A DNA stretch of 64,000 nt from Roseihalotalea indica (GTDB lineage: Bacteria > Bacteroidota > Bacteroidia > Cytophagales > Cyclobacteriaceae), in the NCBI RefSeq assembly GCF_022458895.1, contig NZ_JAINFL010000005.1, forward strand, positions 558,001 through 622,000, in the 5' to 3' direction. Below, one piece after another: positions 36,977 through 44,608 of this stretch; position 1 is the first letter of the stretch; the number at the start of each line of letters is the position of its first letter. The notes under the pieces are model-generated. The model was not told the origin of the DNA. It did not search any database and worked only from the letters and a program-made list of their open reading frames with translations. The position numbers were made by a program, and so were the translations under genes.

Positions 36977-36997
36977 CACTGGCTCTTTAAGCCAGTG
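36977..36997 (-). terminator. Hairpin over the stop codon of the DapA-like gene
   Basis: CACTGGCT (36977-36984) and AGCCAGTG (36990-36997) pair perfectly around a 5-base loop containing part of the stop codon. No T-run follows, so read-through to the epimerase gene is expected. Confidence 0.35.
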
Positions 36998-37913
36998 CTT
37001 CTACGGCCAGATAGTCCGGAAGTTCGGGGCGGTTGGCCAGTCCTTCATCAAGAATTTTCTGCACTCGTGCTCTTTCCGCACCGGATAGGGGCAGCCGTGG
37101 TTTTCTCATGTACTCGGTACCTAGGCCGGTAGCTACTTCGGCCAGTTTAATGTTCTGCACTAGCTGCGGGCTTACATCCAGTTCAAGAATGGGTAGAAAC
37201 CAACGGTAGATGGCAACCGCCTCTTCGTATCGACCAGCCTGAATCAGTCGGTAAATCGCTACGGTTTCGCGAGGGAAGGCACACACCAGTCCGGCTACCC
37301 ATCCGTCGGCTCCCATCAGCAAGCTTTCCATGCCCAATGTATCTACGCCGGTCAATACCCGGAAGCGATCGCCAAAGCGGTTGAACATTTTAGTGACATT
37401 TGAGATCTGCCGACTGGATTCTTTCACTGCCTGGATTTTAGGCGAATTTGCCAGTTCTTCAAACATATCCAGCGTCACCTCAATTTTATAGTCTATCGGA
37501 TTATTATAGATCATGATAGGCAGACCAGTGGAAGCGGCGATGTCTTTGAAGTAAGTAACCGTTTCCTGATCGGTAGCTTTGTAGCGCATAGGGGGCAGCA
37601 GCATCAAGCCATTAGCACCACTTTCCTCCGCTTTCTGAGCGATACGTACGGCATCTTTGGTGGTTTGCTCGGCAATGTTAAGGATCACCGGAATCTTTCC
37701 GTCTACATATTGAAGTGTGGCTGATACTAGCGTAAACTTTTCCTCTTCGGTTAAAGAACTGGCCTCGCCCAGGCTGCCGCCCAGAATGATACCATCGATG
37801 CCGGCCTCAAGCTGGGCCTGAATATTTTTTTCAAAGGCAGGAAGATCAAGCTGATCGTCGGCTGTAAATTTCGTCGTGATGGCGGGGTAAACGCCTTTCC
37901 ATTGAACTTGCAT
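36987..37913 (-). CDS. DapA-family lyase, likely 1-pyrroline-4-hydroxy-2-carboxylate deaminase
   Basis: The 308-residue Schiff-base aldolase has family motifs GGSLGEASSLTEEEK, the Tyr in MIYNNP and the catalytic Lys in IQAVKESSRQ. With an epimerase and a D-amino-acid dehydrogenase in the same orientation, the best assignment is the deaminase that converts 1-pyrroline-4-hydroxy-2-carboxylate to 2-oxoglutarate semialdehyde. Dihydrodipicolinate synthase is unlikely in this context. It is the first gene of the operon and diverges from the AraC regulator across 161 bp. Confidence 0.9.
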   Translation of the reverse strand: MQVQWKGVYPAITTKFTADDQLDLPAFEKNIQAQLEAGIDGIILGGSLGEASSLTEEEKFTLVSATLQYVDGKIPVILNIAEQTTKDAVRIAQKAEESGANGLMLLPPMRYKATDQETVTYFKDIAASTGLPIMIYNNPIDYKIEVTLDMFEELANSPKIQAVKESSRQISNVTKMFNRFGDRFRVLTGVDTLGMESLLMGADGWVAGLVCAFPRETVAIYRLIQAGRYEEAVAIYRWFLPILELDVSPQLVQNIKLAEVATGLGTEYMRKPRLPLSGAERARVQKILDEGLANRPELPDYLAVEALA

Positions 37914-37952
37914 GATAGGGTAGATTTAGTGATTCAATGACATTATACACTA

Positions 37953-38017
37953 CAAAAATAAACCATTTACTCACTCAGTTTTTGCCGAATATTGATAGAT
38001 GATAATACTATTTTGAC
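37953..38017 (-). promoter_or_regulatory. Promoter and activator motif of the hydroxyproline operon
   Basis: On the minus strand TATTTTTG (37953-37960) is a perfect TAnnTTTG box 40 bp before the DapA-like start. Upstream lie AATATT (37988-37993) and TAATACTATTTTGAC (38003-38017, plus-strand reading). There is no TTTG at -33, consistent with activator dependence. Spacing equals that at the SusC gene. Confidence 0.65.
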
Positions 38018-38042
38018 TACCTTTTAAATTGAATTACTTTTT
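38012..38042 (+). promoter_or_regulatory. Promoter of the AraC regulator
   Basis: TTTG (38012-38015) is followed after 19 bp by TACTTTTT (38035-38042, seven of eight to TAnnTTTG), 32 bp before the ATG. Its -33 box lies inside the shared motif, so binding of the activator there could repress its own gene. Confidence 0.5.
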
Positions 38043-38074
38043 CTTAGTTTAGATAGTACAAGCTTCTGCTCATT

Positions 38075-38941
38075 ATGAAAATTCTACCTTTTAAGATTCC
38101 CCAATCGGGCGATGGGGCCATACTATTGCAAACGGATAATCAGCCTTATTTTTACGATGCCTTGCACCAGCACCCGGAAATCCAGATCTCCTGCATTCTG
38201 CAAAGTAGTGGAACTCTGTTTCTGGGCGATTATATCGATAATTTTACACCCGGCGATGTATTCGTGATTGGTTCTAATATTCCCCACGTGTTTAAAAATG
38301 ATCCAATCTATTATGCAGAAAACTCCGAGGTCAACGCGTATATGCTTACCGTATTTTTGAGCCCGACGGCATTAGGAAAAGAGTTTCTGAAGTTACCTGA
38401 GTCAGCAGGACTGGCCGAATTTATTCGGATGTCAAAACAGGGAATTAAGGTGCATGGTACGGCTCGGGAGATCTTAGTAGAAATGCTTACCGAGATTCAG
38501 TCACAAGATGGGCTGGACCGTATGATTACCTTTCTAAATATTATCCGCATCATCATTAATGCCGAGGAAAGCCAGACGTTGTCATCCCATATGATAGATT
38601 TTGACGTGAATGAACGGGAAGGGCACCGGCTCAATGCGGTAATTCGCTTTACGCTCAACGAATACCACCGGCCCATTACTCTGGAAGAAGTAGCCGAGAT
38701 TACCAACCTGTCAGCCCCGGCTTTCTGCCGATTTTTTAAAAAAAGAACCCGGAAATCGTATGTCAGCTTTCTGAACGAACTACGCATCGGGAAAGCCTGC
38801 AAGCTGTTACTGGATAAAGACCTCAGCATTTCAGAAATCTGCTATAATGCTGGGTTTAAAAACATATCCCACTTCAATCGAAAGTTCCGAGCCATTCTGG
38901 GAGTTACTCCGTCAGAGTATCGTAAGTCGCATTTAATCTGA
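38075..38941 (+). CDS. AraC-family regulator with cupin sensor domain
   Basis: The 288-residue regulator has an N-terminal cupin (about 15-100: HQHPEIQISCILQSSGTLFLGD, PGDVFVIGSNIPHVF) and a C-terminal double helix-turn-helix (about 190-285: LEEVAEITNLSAPAFCRFFKK, LSISEICYNAGFKNISHFNRKF, PSEYRK). The sensor probably binds a pathway metabolite such as hydroxyproline or a sugar; that is inference. It diverges from the hydroxyproline operon, and a repeated motif in the shared gap recurs before SusC and, weakly, before the S9 peptidase. It is convergent with the DUF885 gene. Confidence 0.93.
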   Translation: MKILPFKIPQSGDGAILLQTDNQPYFYDALHQHPEIQISCILQSSGTLFLGDYIDNFTPGDVFVIGSNIPHVFKNDPIYYAENSEVNAYMLTVFLSPTALGKEFLKLPESAGLAEFIRMSKQGIKVHGTAREILVEMLTEIQSQDGLDRMITFLNIIRIIINAEESQTLSSHMIDFDVNEREGHRLNAVIRFTLNEYHRPITLEEVAEITNLSAPAFCRFFKKRTRKSYVSFLNELRIGKACKLLLDKDLSISEICYNAGFKNISHFNRKFRAILGVTPSEYRKSHLI

Positions 38942-38956
38942 TGGTTGTTTTTTTTC

Positions 38957-38980
38957 AACCCAGGGTTTAAACCCTGGGTT
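38957..38980. terminator. 24-bp perfect palindrome between convergent genes
   Basis: A self-complementary sequence (core CAGGGTTTAAACCCTG) lies between the ends of the AraC gene and the DUF885 gene. A T-run precedes it on the plus strand but none follows, so it is not a classic terminator. A related half (TTTAAACCCTG) is at about 36863. Confidence 0.45.
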
Positions 38981-38996
38981 AAAGGCATCCTTAGGA

Positions 38997-40715
38997 TTAC
39001 TCAAAATCGTAGAACTTCCATGAGGTTTTGAAATTCTTCTTGGGTGGTTCATCCAGCAAAATAGCTCGTAGCATTTCAACGGGCATGGAGTTTTGCTGCA
39101 TCACGGCATCGTGGTATTCGCGGTAGGTCATCTTACCACTATCTACCAGTTCCTTTTTCAGTCCTTCAAACTGCAAGCCGCCGATCATATAAGCCACCTG
39201 ATAGAGTGGACTGTAGCCACCCACAAAAGAGCGGCGCACTTCTCCTTCGGCGTTGGCGTATTCATGACCTACGCGGTCAACCAGGAAATCAATGCATTGC
39301 TGGGGTGTCCATTTGCCGAGGTGGTAGTTGAGTGAGAAGATGATCCGGGCACAGCGGTGCATCCGCCAGAAAAGCATCCCCACACGATCTTCGGGCGATT
39401 CGGGAAAACCCAGGTCCCAGAGCAACCGCTCCCAGTACAGTGACCAGCCTTCGGTCCAGAACGGAGTGCGGAAGTGGCGGTAGGTTTTGTAGCGGTCGTT
39501 CATGAAGTGCTGTAGTCCGTGACCAGCGATAAGCTCGTGGTGTACGGTGGCCCGGGAGAAGTGGGGGTTGTTGCCCCGCATGCTCATCAGCTTATCTTCG
39601 TGGCTCATAGTGTTGGTAGGGTAGGAGATACTGATAACCTCGCCACCGGTAAAGAAGGGGTTTACCAGTTGGCGCTCGGGAGTCATCATAATCATCCGCC
39701 AGGTTTCTTCCGCTACCGGGGGAATGGTGATCAGATCATTTGCCTTCAGGAAATCGACTGATTCGTTGAACAGGCGTAAGATGACTTCCGGTTGCTTTCC
39801 GGGAGGCACGTAGGTGTTCTTTACTTTCTCTAAGGCGGCTTTCCAGTCATCGCCAAAGCCCATTTCCTGAGAAGCTTTCAGCATTTCACGGTCGCACCAC
39901 GCAAACTCCTGGTTGGCAATGTTGACCAGTTCTTCCGGGGTGTACGGAATCATTTCCTGCTCCAGTTGCCGGATCAGTTCGTCTTCACCAATGGGATTGC
40001 CGACAATACCGCTTTTGTCTTTCTCCTGCATACTCATCACTTTGCTTTTCTTCGCCAGGCTGTCGGCGTAGGCCGTCAGAGCCGAGTCCACCACCTGATA
40101 AGGGTGTTCGGTCCACCAGGTGAACATGGGGTCGTAGCCGTGGTAAAAGGTGTAAATATCCTTCAAGCCTTGCTGAGCATCCTTGACAATTTTGATAGCC
40201 GGGTTGGCAATCTGCTTATCCAGTGTATCTCCTTTCGCCAGGGTTTTTAATGATCCTTGAACCGATTTCGCCAGCGAATCCAGCATACCTCCCACTTGCT
40301 GACCTTCCAGACTAGCACCTCGTCTGCGTTCGCGATACAGATCATAAATGAGAGGACTGAATGATACCCAGGAACTTGCTTTCTGTCGATCGTCCTTTAA
40401 CTGTTCCAGTTGGTAAATAGCATCGCTCAACTGATTGCCAAAGAGTATATAATCGACTTTACTACCGGTAGGCAGCTCATTGAAATTCAGGTCATTCAGT
40501 TGCTGCTGATAGGTTTGGTTCAGTTGAATCAGACGGTCAATTCGCTCAGGAGAGGTCTCAATAGGATAAAACCGGCTCAGGCTACCCCGGTCAGCATAAT
40601 AATGCACCATCAGGTTATTTACCTCACTGGTTTGCTCATAAAGTGGTGACGGTGACTGGGCATGGGCGAAGCCAATGGATGAAAAAAGAAGAGCTAGTAG
40701 ACAGATATGTTTCAT
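38997..40715 (-). CDS. DUF885 family exported metallopeptidase-like protein
   Basis: The 572-residue protein has a Sec signal (cleavage near AHAQ, residue 20). The DUF885 family resembles carboxypeptidase-like gluzincins. The zinc-type motif is HHELIAGHGLQH, a variant of the usual HExxPGH with Ala before Gly, followed by the downstream FWTEGWSLYWE glutamate helix. It probably cuts peptides in the periplasm. It follows the S9 peptidase gene by 57 bp on the same strand, so the two probably form an operon that ends convergent with the AraC gene. Confidence 0.9.
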   Translation of the reverse strand: MKHICLLALLFSSIGFAHAQSPSPLYEQTSEVNNLMVHYYADRGSLSRFYPIETSPERIDRLIQLNQTYQQQLNDLNFNELPTGSKVDYILFGNQLSDAIYQLEQLKDDRQKASSWVSFSPLIYDLYRERRRGASLEGQQVGGMLDSLAKSVQGSLKTLAKGDTLDKQIANPAIKIVKDAQQGLKDIYTFYHGYDPMFTWWTEHPYQVVDSALTAYADSLAKKSKVMSMQEKDKSGIVGNPIGEDELIRQLEQEMIPYTPEELVNIANQEFAWCDREMLKASQEMGFGDDWKAALEKVKNTYVPPGKQPEVILRLFNESVDFLKANDLITIPPVAEETWRMIMMTPERQLVNPFFTGGEVISISYPTNTMSHEDKLMSMRGNNPHFSRATVHHELIAGHGLQHFMNDRYKTYRHFRTPFWTEGWSLYWERLLWDLGFPESPEDRVGMLFWRMHRCARIIFSLNYHLGKWTPQQCIDFLVDRVGHEYANAEGEVRRSFVGGYSPLYQVAYMIGGLQFEGLKKELVDSGKMTYREYHDAVMQQNSMPVEMLRAILLDEPPKKNFKTSWKFYDFE

Positions 40716-40737
40716 GTAATTTTGGTTACAGGTTCGT

Positions 40738-40812
40738 TGGTTGAAGGTTGAATTGCTGAATTGTTAAATGGCTCATTGCTCATTGCTGATTGTTGATTGT
40801 TGATTGTTTCGC
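40738..40812 (-). repeat. Low-complexity AACAATT-type repeat overlapping a gene end
   Basis: Minus-strand reading gives runs of CAATCAACAATCAGCAATGAGC and ACAATTCAGCAATT. The repeat covers the gap between the two peptidase genes and encodes the last residues of the S9 peptidase. Related stretches occur at 9903-9927, 10563-10584, 26660-26695 and 51341-51392. Confidence 0.6.
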
Positions 40813-43070
40813 TGTGGTGGGTGGGCTTTGAGGAGTTTTTCTACGAAGAAGTCTCGTTTTCGTCGGCGTCCGTAGGGGCCACCGTCACTGTGTCCCATGC
40901 CGGGTATGACCAGAAAGTCAAAGTCTTTTTCGGCTTTGATTAGGGCATCTACCACTCGGTACGTGGACTCGGGTGGTACGTTTTTATCGGCTTCGCCTAC
41001 CATCAGCATCAGGTCACCCTGTAGCTTGTGGGCATTGGTTACATTAGATTGTTCTTCGTAATTTGGGCCCACGGGGTAACCCATCCACTGCTCGTTCCAC
41101 CATCGCTTATCCACCCGGTTATCGTGGCAACCGCAGGACGAAACCGCGGCTATGTAGAAATCAGGATGGAAGAGTAGGGCCCCGGTAGAGCTTTGGCCAC
41201 CCGCCGAAGTGCCGTAAATCCCAACGCGGGTGGTATCCATATACGGATATTTTTCGGCTAGCGCTTTAATCCATTTAATCCGGTCGGGAAAGCCTGCATC
41301 GGCCAGGTTTTTCCAGCATACATCGTGAAAGGCTTTAGAGCGATTATCGGTGCCCATGCCGTCAATCATCACCACGATAAAACCCAGTTCGGCCAGGCTC
41401 TGCATCTCCCCGTAGGGTCGGAACGACTTGGGCACGAATGAGTCCTGCGGACCGGCGTAGATGTTTTCAATAATGGGGTATCGTTTGGTAGAATCAAAAT
41501 CCCGGGGGCGGCAGACAATGCCCCAAATCTCGGTTTTGTCATCTCGCCCGGTGGTGTGGAAGACTTCGGGCAGGCGGATTCCGGTAGCCAGGTAATCGTT
41601 GAGGTCGGCTTCTTCCAATAGGGTAATGAGCTTTCCATCCGAGGTGTGCCGAAGTTCGTGTTTGGGGGCGGTGTTTACCGTCGAGTAGGTGTCAACAAAG
41701 TACTTTTTATTGGGGGAGTAACTGGCGTGGTGGTTGCCTTCTTCGGGAGTTAGTTTTACCAGTTTTTTTCCGTCAAAACCAATGCGGTAGTAATGGATAA
41801 AGTACGGGTCTTCTTCGGTGTTCATTCCGCTGGCCTGAAACCATATCTCCCGCTTTTCGGTGTCAATACTGTCAATCGCCCGTACTACCCAATCGCCCTG
41901 AGTGACCTGCTGTTTCAATTCGCCTTTTTCACCATCCACTAAATAAATATGCCGCCAGCCGTCTTTCTCGGTAACCCATAGAATCTCTTCCGTGTCGGGC
42001 ATGTAATAGGTGAAGATGCGTTGTTCATAGATGAAGGTGTTGGTTTTCTGATCTATAATGTTTCGGGTTTTACCACTCTGGGCATCCACCTCAATAATGC
42101 GGAAGCGTTGGTGACCGCGGTCTACCCGCTCATAGGTGAACTTATTGCCGTTAGTATGCCAGTTGAGGAAAGGCGCGCCGAAAAAGTCAATGGTGTCGGT
42201 GTCAACTTTTACCTTCTGCCGGTTCGCCATGTTAAATACGTACATCACGTAGGTGGGAAAAGGGTCGCCTGGCTGGGGGTAATCCCTGGAATCCAGTTGC
42301 CCGCGGGTGGTGTTGGGTTCGGATGTTAAAATGAGGTGAACGTCTTCATCTTCTACCGGTTTGGTATGGTATCCCACTAGAAACCGACCGTCGGGCGACC
42401 AGTTCAAATCACCGAAGGGTTCGGTAATGCTGCCCTCAGTGGTCAACTGAATTTCTTCACCGCTCGACTGGGAAGTGATAAAGATATTGCCATCTTTAAT
42501 GAAAGCAGCCCATTGCTGGTTAGGGGAGATGCTATCGGACTCTACTCGTTGCCATCGACTTCGGGCACGATGCAGACCAGGGTAAGTATGGGTATCAGGT
42601 TCGGGCGCTTCACTTTTCTGGCAGGTATAACTGGTCAGGTCGCACTCCCACCATTGGTTTGCCAATTGTAATCGTACCGAACTGGCATTCTGGTTAAACT
42701 GCATATCGGTAATGGGTAAGCGAGCGGCATCAAGTGATTCCCCGCTGGCTTTTTCCAGAGCATCGGCCAGACGTTCGTGATCAAATGCTTTTTGCTTGTG
42801 GCCTTTGGTGGCATCTACGTACATATATTCCAGCACACTATCCTTCAGAATATTCTGGTACCAGAATGCTTCACTATCCGGCTGCCAGTGAGGATTCACG
42901 TTCAGTCGGTAGGCCGAGTGGTCCGTGATAGTGTCCAATTCAGCCATGCTGGCGTACGCGCCTTCTATTTCTTCCTGTGTTGGTAAATAGGGTGGAAGAG
43001 CCTGCTGGGCATAGGCGATCTGAAGAATTCCCATCAGCAATGTGATGAGTATTATAAGGCGGTACATCAT
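40773..43070 (-). CDS. S9 family prolyl (DPP-IV-like) peptidase
   Basis: The 765-residue exported serine peptidase has a signal peptide ending near AYAQ. The N-terminal beta-propeller of the DPP-IV type (about 80-480) has blades such as [14 protein letters not shown] and [18 protein letters not shown]. The C-terminal alpha/beta hydrolase carries Ser622 in [12 protein letters not shown], the Asp in GEADKNVPP and the His in [10 protein letters not shown]. The family releases dipeptides or cuts after proline-type residues, which suits proline/hydroxyproline-rich peptides. The C-terminal tail ([12 protein letters not shown]) is encoded by repeat DNA. It lies upstream of the DUF885 gene and behind a weak copy of the shared regulatory motif. 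Confidence 0.93.
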   Translation of the reverse strand: MMYRLIILITLLMGILQIAYAQQALPPYLPTQEEIEGAYASMAELDTITDHSAYRLNVNPHWQPDSEAFWYQNILKDSVLEYMYVDATKGHKQKAFDHERLADALEKASGESLDAARLPITDMQFNQNASSVRLQLANQWWECDLTSYTCQKSEAPEPDTHTYPGLHRARSRWQRVESDSISPNQQWAAFIKDGNIFITSQSSGEEIQLTTEGSITEPFGDLNWSPDGRFLVGYHTKPVEDEDVHLILTSEPNTTRGQLDSRDYPQPGDPFPTYVMYVFNMANRQKVKVDTDTIDFFGAPFLNWHTNGNKFTYERVDRGHQRFRIIEVDAQSGKTRNIIDQKTNTFIYEQRIFTYYMPDTEEILWVTEKDGWRHIYLVDGEKGELKQQVTQGDWVVRAIDSIDTEKREIWFQASGMNTEEDPYFIHYYRIGFDGKKLVKLTPEEGNHHASYSPNKKYFVDTYSTVNTAPKHELRHTSDGKLITLLEEADLNDYLATGIRLPEVFHTTGRDDKTEIWGIVCRPRDFDSTKRYPIIENIYAGPQDSFVPKSFRPYGEMQSLAELGFIVVMIDGMGTDNRSKAFHDVCWKNLADAGFPDRIKWIKALAEKYPYMDTTRVGIYGTSAGGQSSTGALLFHPDFYIAAVSSCGCHDNRVDKRWWNEQWMGYPVGPNYEEQSNVTNAHKLQGDLMLMVGEADKNVPPESTYRVVDALIKAEKDFDFLVIPGMGHSDGGPYGRRRKRDFFVEKLLKAHPPQRNNQQSTISNEQ

Positions 43071-43112
43071 AGATTAGGTGCAATTAATATGTTCTAGACT
43101 ATTGCAATAATT

Positions 43113-43168
43113 TAAATATACTTCAAAAATCCTTATACGATTTTAACCTATAACATTACTATTTTACC
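43113..43168 (-). promoter_or_regulatory. Weaker copy of the shared motif before the S9 peptidase
   Basis: CATTACTATTTTACC (43154-43168) matches 12 of 15 bases of TAATACTATTTTGAC and lies in the same orientation, 69-98 bp before the start when the full 31-bp block is considered. A TATATTTA box (43113-43120, minus strand) follows at a distance 9 bp shorter than at the other two sites. The rest of the 258-bp gap shows no gene. Confidence 0.4.
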
Positions 43169-43328
43169 AGAAAAGGAAAAATTTAGTATTAATTGGTGGC
43201 TGATTATCCATTCATTGATAACCCTAACATGCACTGGATTAAAAAATTATAGTAAAAGTATTTGAGTAATCCTGACAGAGTTTATAGTTTTGTTTGTAAT
43301 TAATCTAAATAAAAACTACAAAGAACGA

Positions 43329-44531
43329 ATGAAACGCTCTGCTGCCTTATTTGCTGCCCTCCTTTACCTCTGCCTGGCATGTACTGATGATGATACCCCG
43401 AACGATGCTGTTGATACAACTCTTCAGGATGCGGTGAGTCACTATGCCGACCTGGTTTATGCCAATTACGAAGATGCTCATGCTGATGCCGTGGCGCTAA
43501 ATGAAACCATAGATGCTTTTGTGGCTAGCCCCTCAGCTGCGGGCCTTACCGAAGCCAAAGAAGCCTGGCTGGCCGCTCGCGAATCGTACGGGCAAACCGA
43601 AGCCTTCCGTTTTTATGGTGGCCCGATTGACGATGAAGATGGTCCCGAAGGACAGTTAAATGCCTGGCCGCTGGATGAGTCTTACATTGATTACGTGAAT
43701 GGCACTACCAGTGGCGATGAGACGCCCGATGGTACCAATATTATTAACAGTCCTACCGAGTTTCCGGAAATCACCCCGGAAGTGATTGCCTCACTGAATG
43801 AAAATGGCAGCGAAACCAATATCAGTTCGGGTTACCACGCTATCGAGTTTCTGCTCTGGGGGCAAGACCTCAGCGTCGGACCGGGAGGCGGAGAGCGCCC
43901 TTACACAGATTATGTTACCGACGGTAGCGGAACGAATGATAATCAGGAGCGACGGGCAACCTATTTGCAAGCTGCAACCCAATTAGTAATTGATGATTTG
44001 GAAAGTCTGATGGATGAGTGGGAAGCCGGAAGCGGCGCATATCGGGCTACTTTCACCTCCGAAGAAGAAGCGGAAAATTCCTTAAGCAAAATTGTGAGTG
44101 CTCTGGGGAAACTGAGCAAAGGCGAACTGGCCGGTGAGCGCATGTTCGTGGCCTGGGATTTACGCAGCAAGGAAGATGAACACTCCTGCTTTAGCGATAA
44201 CACCCACCGCGATATTGTCAACAATGCGTTGGGCATTCAGAATGTTTATCTGGGCCGTTACGTGCGCACGGATGGATCAACCCTGAGCGGAACCAGCATT
44301 TATGATGTACTGGCCTTAGAAGATGCCGATCTGGCCGAAGAAATTAAAACTCTGATGGAAGAGAGTGTAGAAGCTTGTGAAGCGATTGAAGCCCCGTTTG
44401 ATCAGGAGTTTCTGGCCGAACCCGGTCGGACTCGTATTCAGGAAGCTTTTACTTTGCTGCGGACTCAGGGTGATAAGCTGGCCGAAGCGGCTAACGTACT
44501 GGGCTTCTCCTTTGATCCGGATGATATTTAG
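43329..44531 (+). CDS. Imelysin-family lipoprotein (IrpA type)
   Basis: The protein has 400 residues from the ATG at 43329; a TTG at 43290 is in frame but would spoil the lipoprotein signal (lipobox CLAC, Cys18). The imelysin fold is a duplicated helical bundle (about 35-390). The GxHxxE motif is intact in SSGYHAIEFLLWGQD, and FGGP-type residues appear as RFYGGPIDDEDGPEGQLNAWP. The family is iron-regulated and thought to bind metal in the periplasm; old peptidase claims are doubtful. First gene of a five-gene operon. Confidence 0.9.
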   Translation: MKRSAALFAALLYLCLACTDDDTPNDAVDTTLQDAVSHYADLVYANYEDAHADAVALNETIDAFVASPSAAGLTEAKEAWLAARESYGQTEAFRFYGGPIDDEDGPEGQLNAWPLDESYIDYVNGTTSGDETPDGTNIINSPTEFPEITPEVIASLNENGSETNISSGYHAIEFLLWGQDLSVGPGGGERPYTDYVTDGSGTNDNQERRATYLQAATQLVIDDLESLMDEWEAGSGAYRATFTSEEEAENSLSKIVSALGKLSKGELAGERMFVAWDLRSKEDEHSCFSDNTHRDIVNNALGIQNVYLGRYVRTDGSTLSGTSIYDVLALEDADLAEEIKTLMEESVEACEAIEAPFDQEFLAEPGRTRIQEAFTLLRTQGDKLAEAANVLGFSFDPDDI

Positions 44532-44608
44532 GTGAAAAAAAATTGAGATTCTCTCGATTCAAACGCTGGGGATTGTATTTTTGCGTTTATTAAAACTAAA
44601 TCTAAATA

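Noticed and set aside
36987..37913. Dihydrodipicolinate synthase for lysine synthesis
   Set aside because: Context with hydroxyproline epimerase, D-amino-acid dehydrogenase and AraC regulator fits the hydroxyproline deaminase better.
23955..43070. Collagen degradation as the purpose of the hydroxyproline genes
   Set aside because: Possible in principle, but two beta-L-arabinofuranosidases under a common promoter motif point to plant or algal glycoproteins, and no collagenase is seen.
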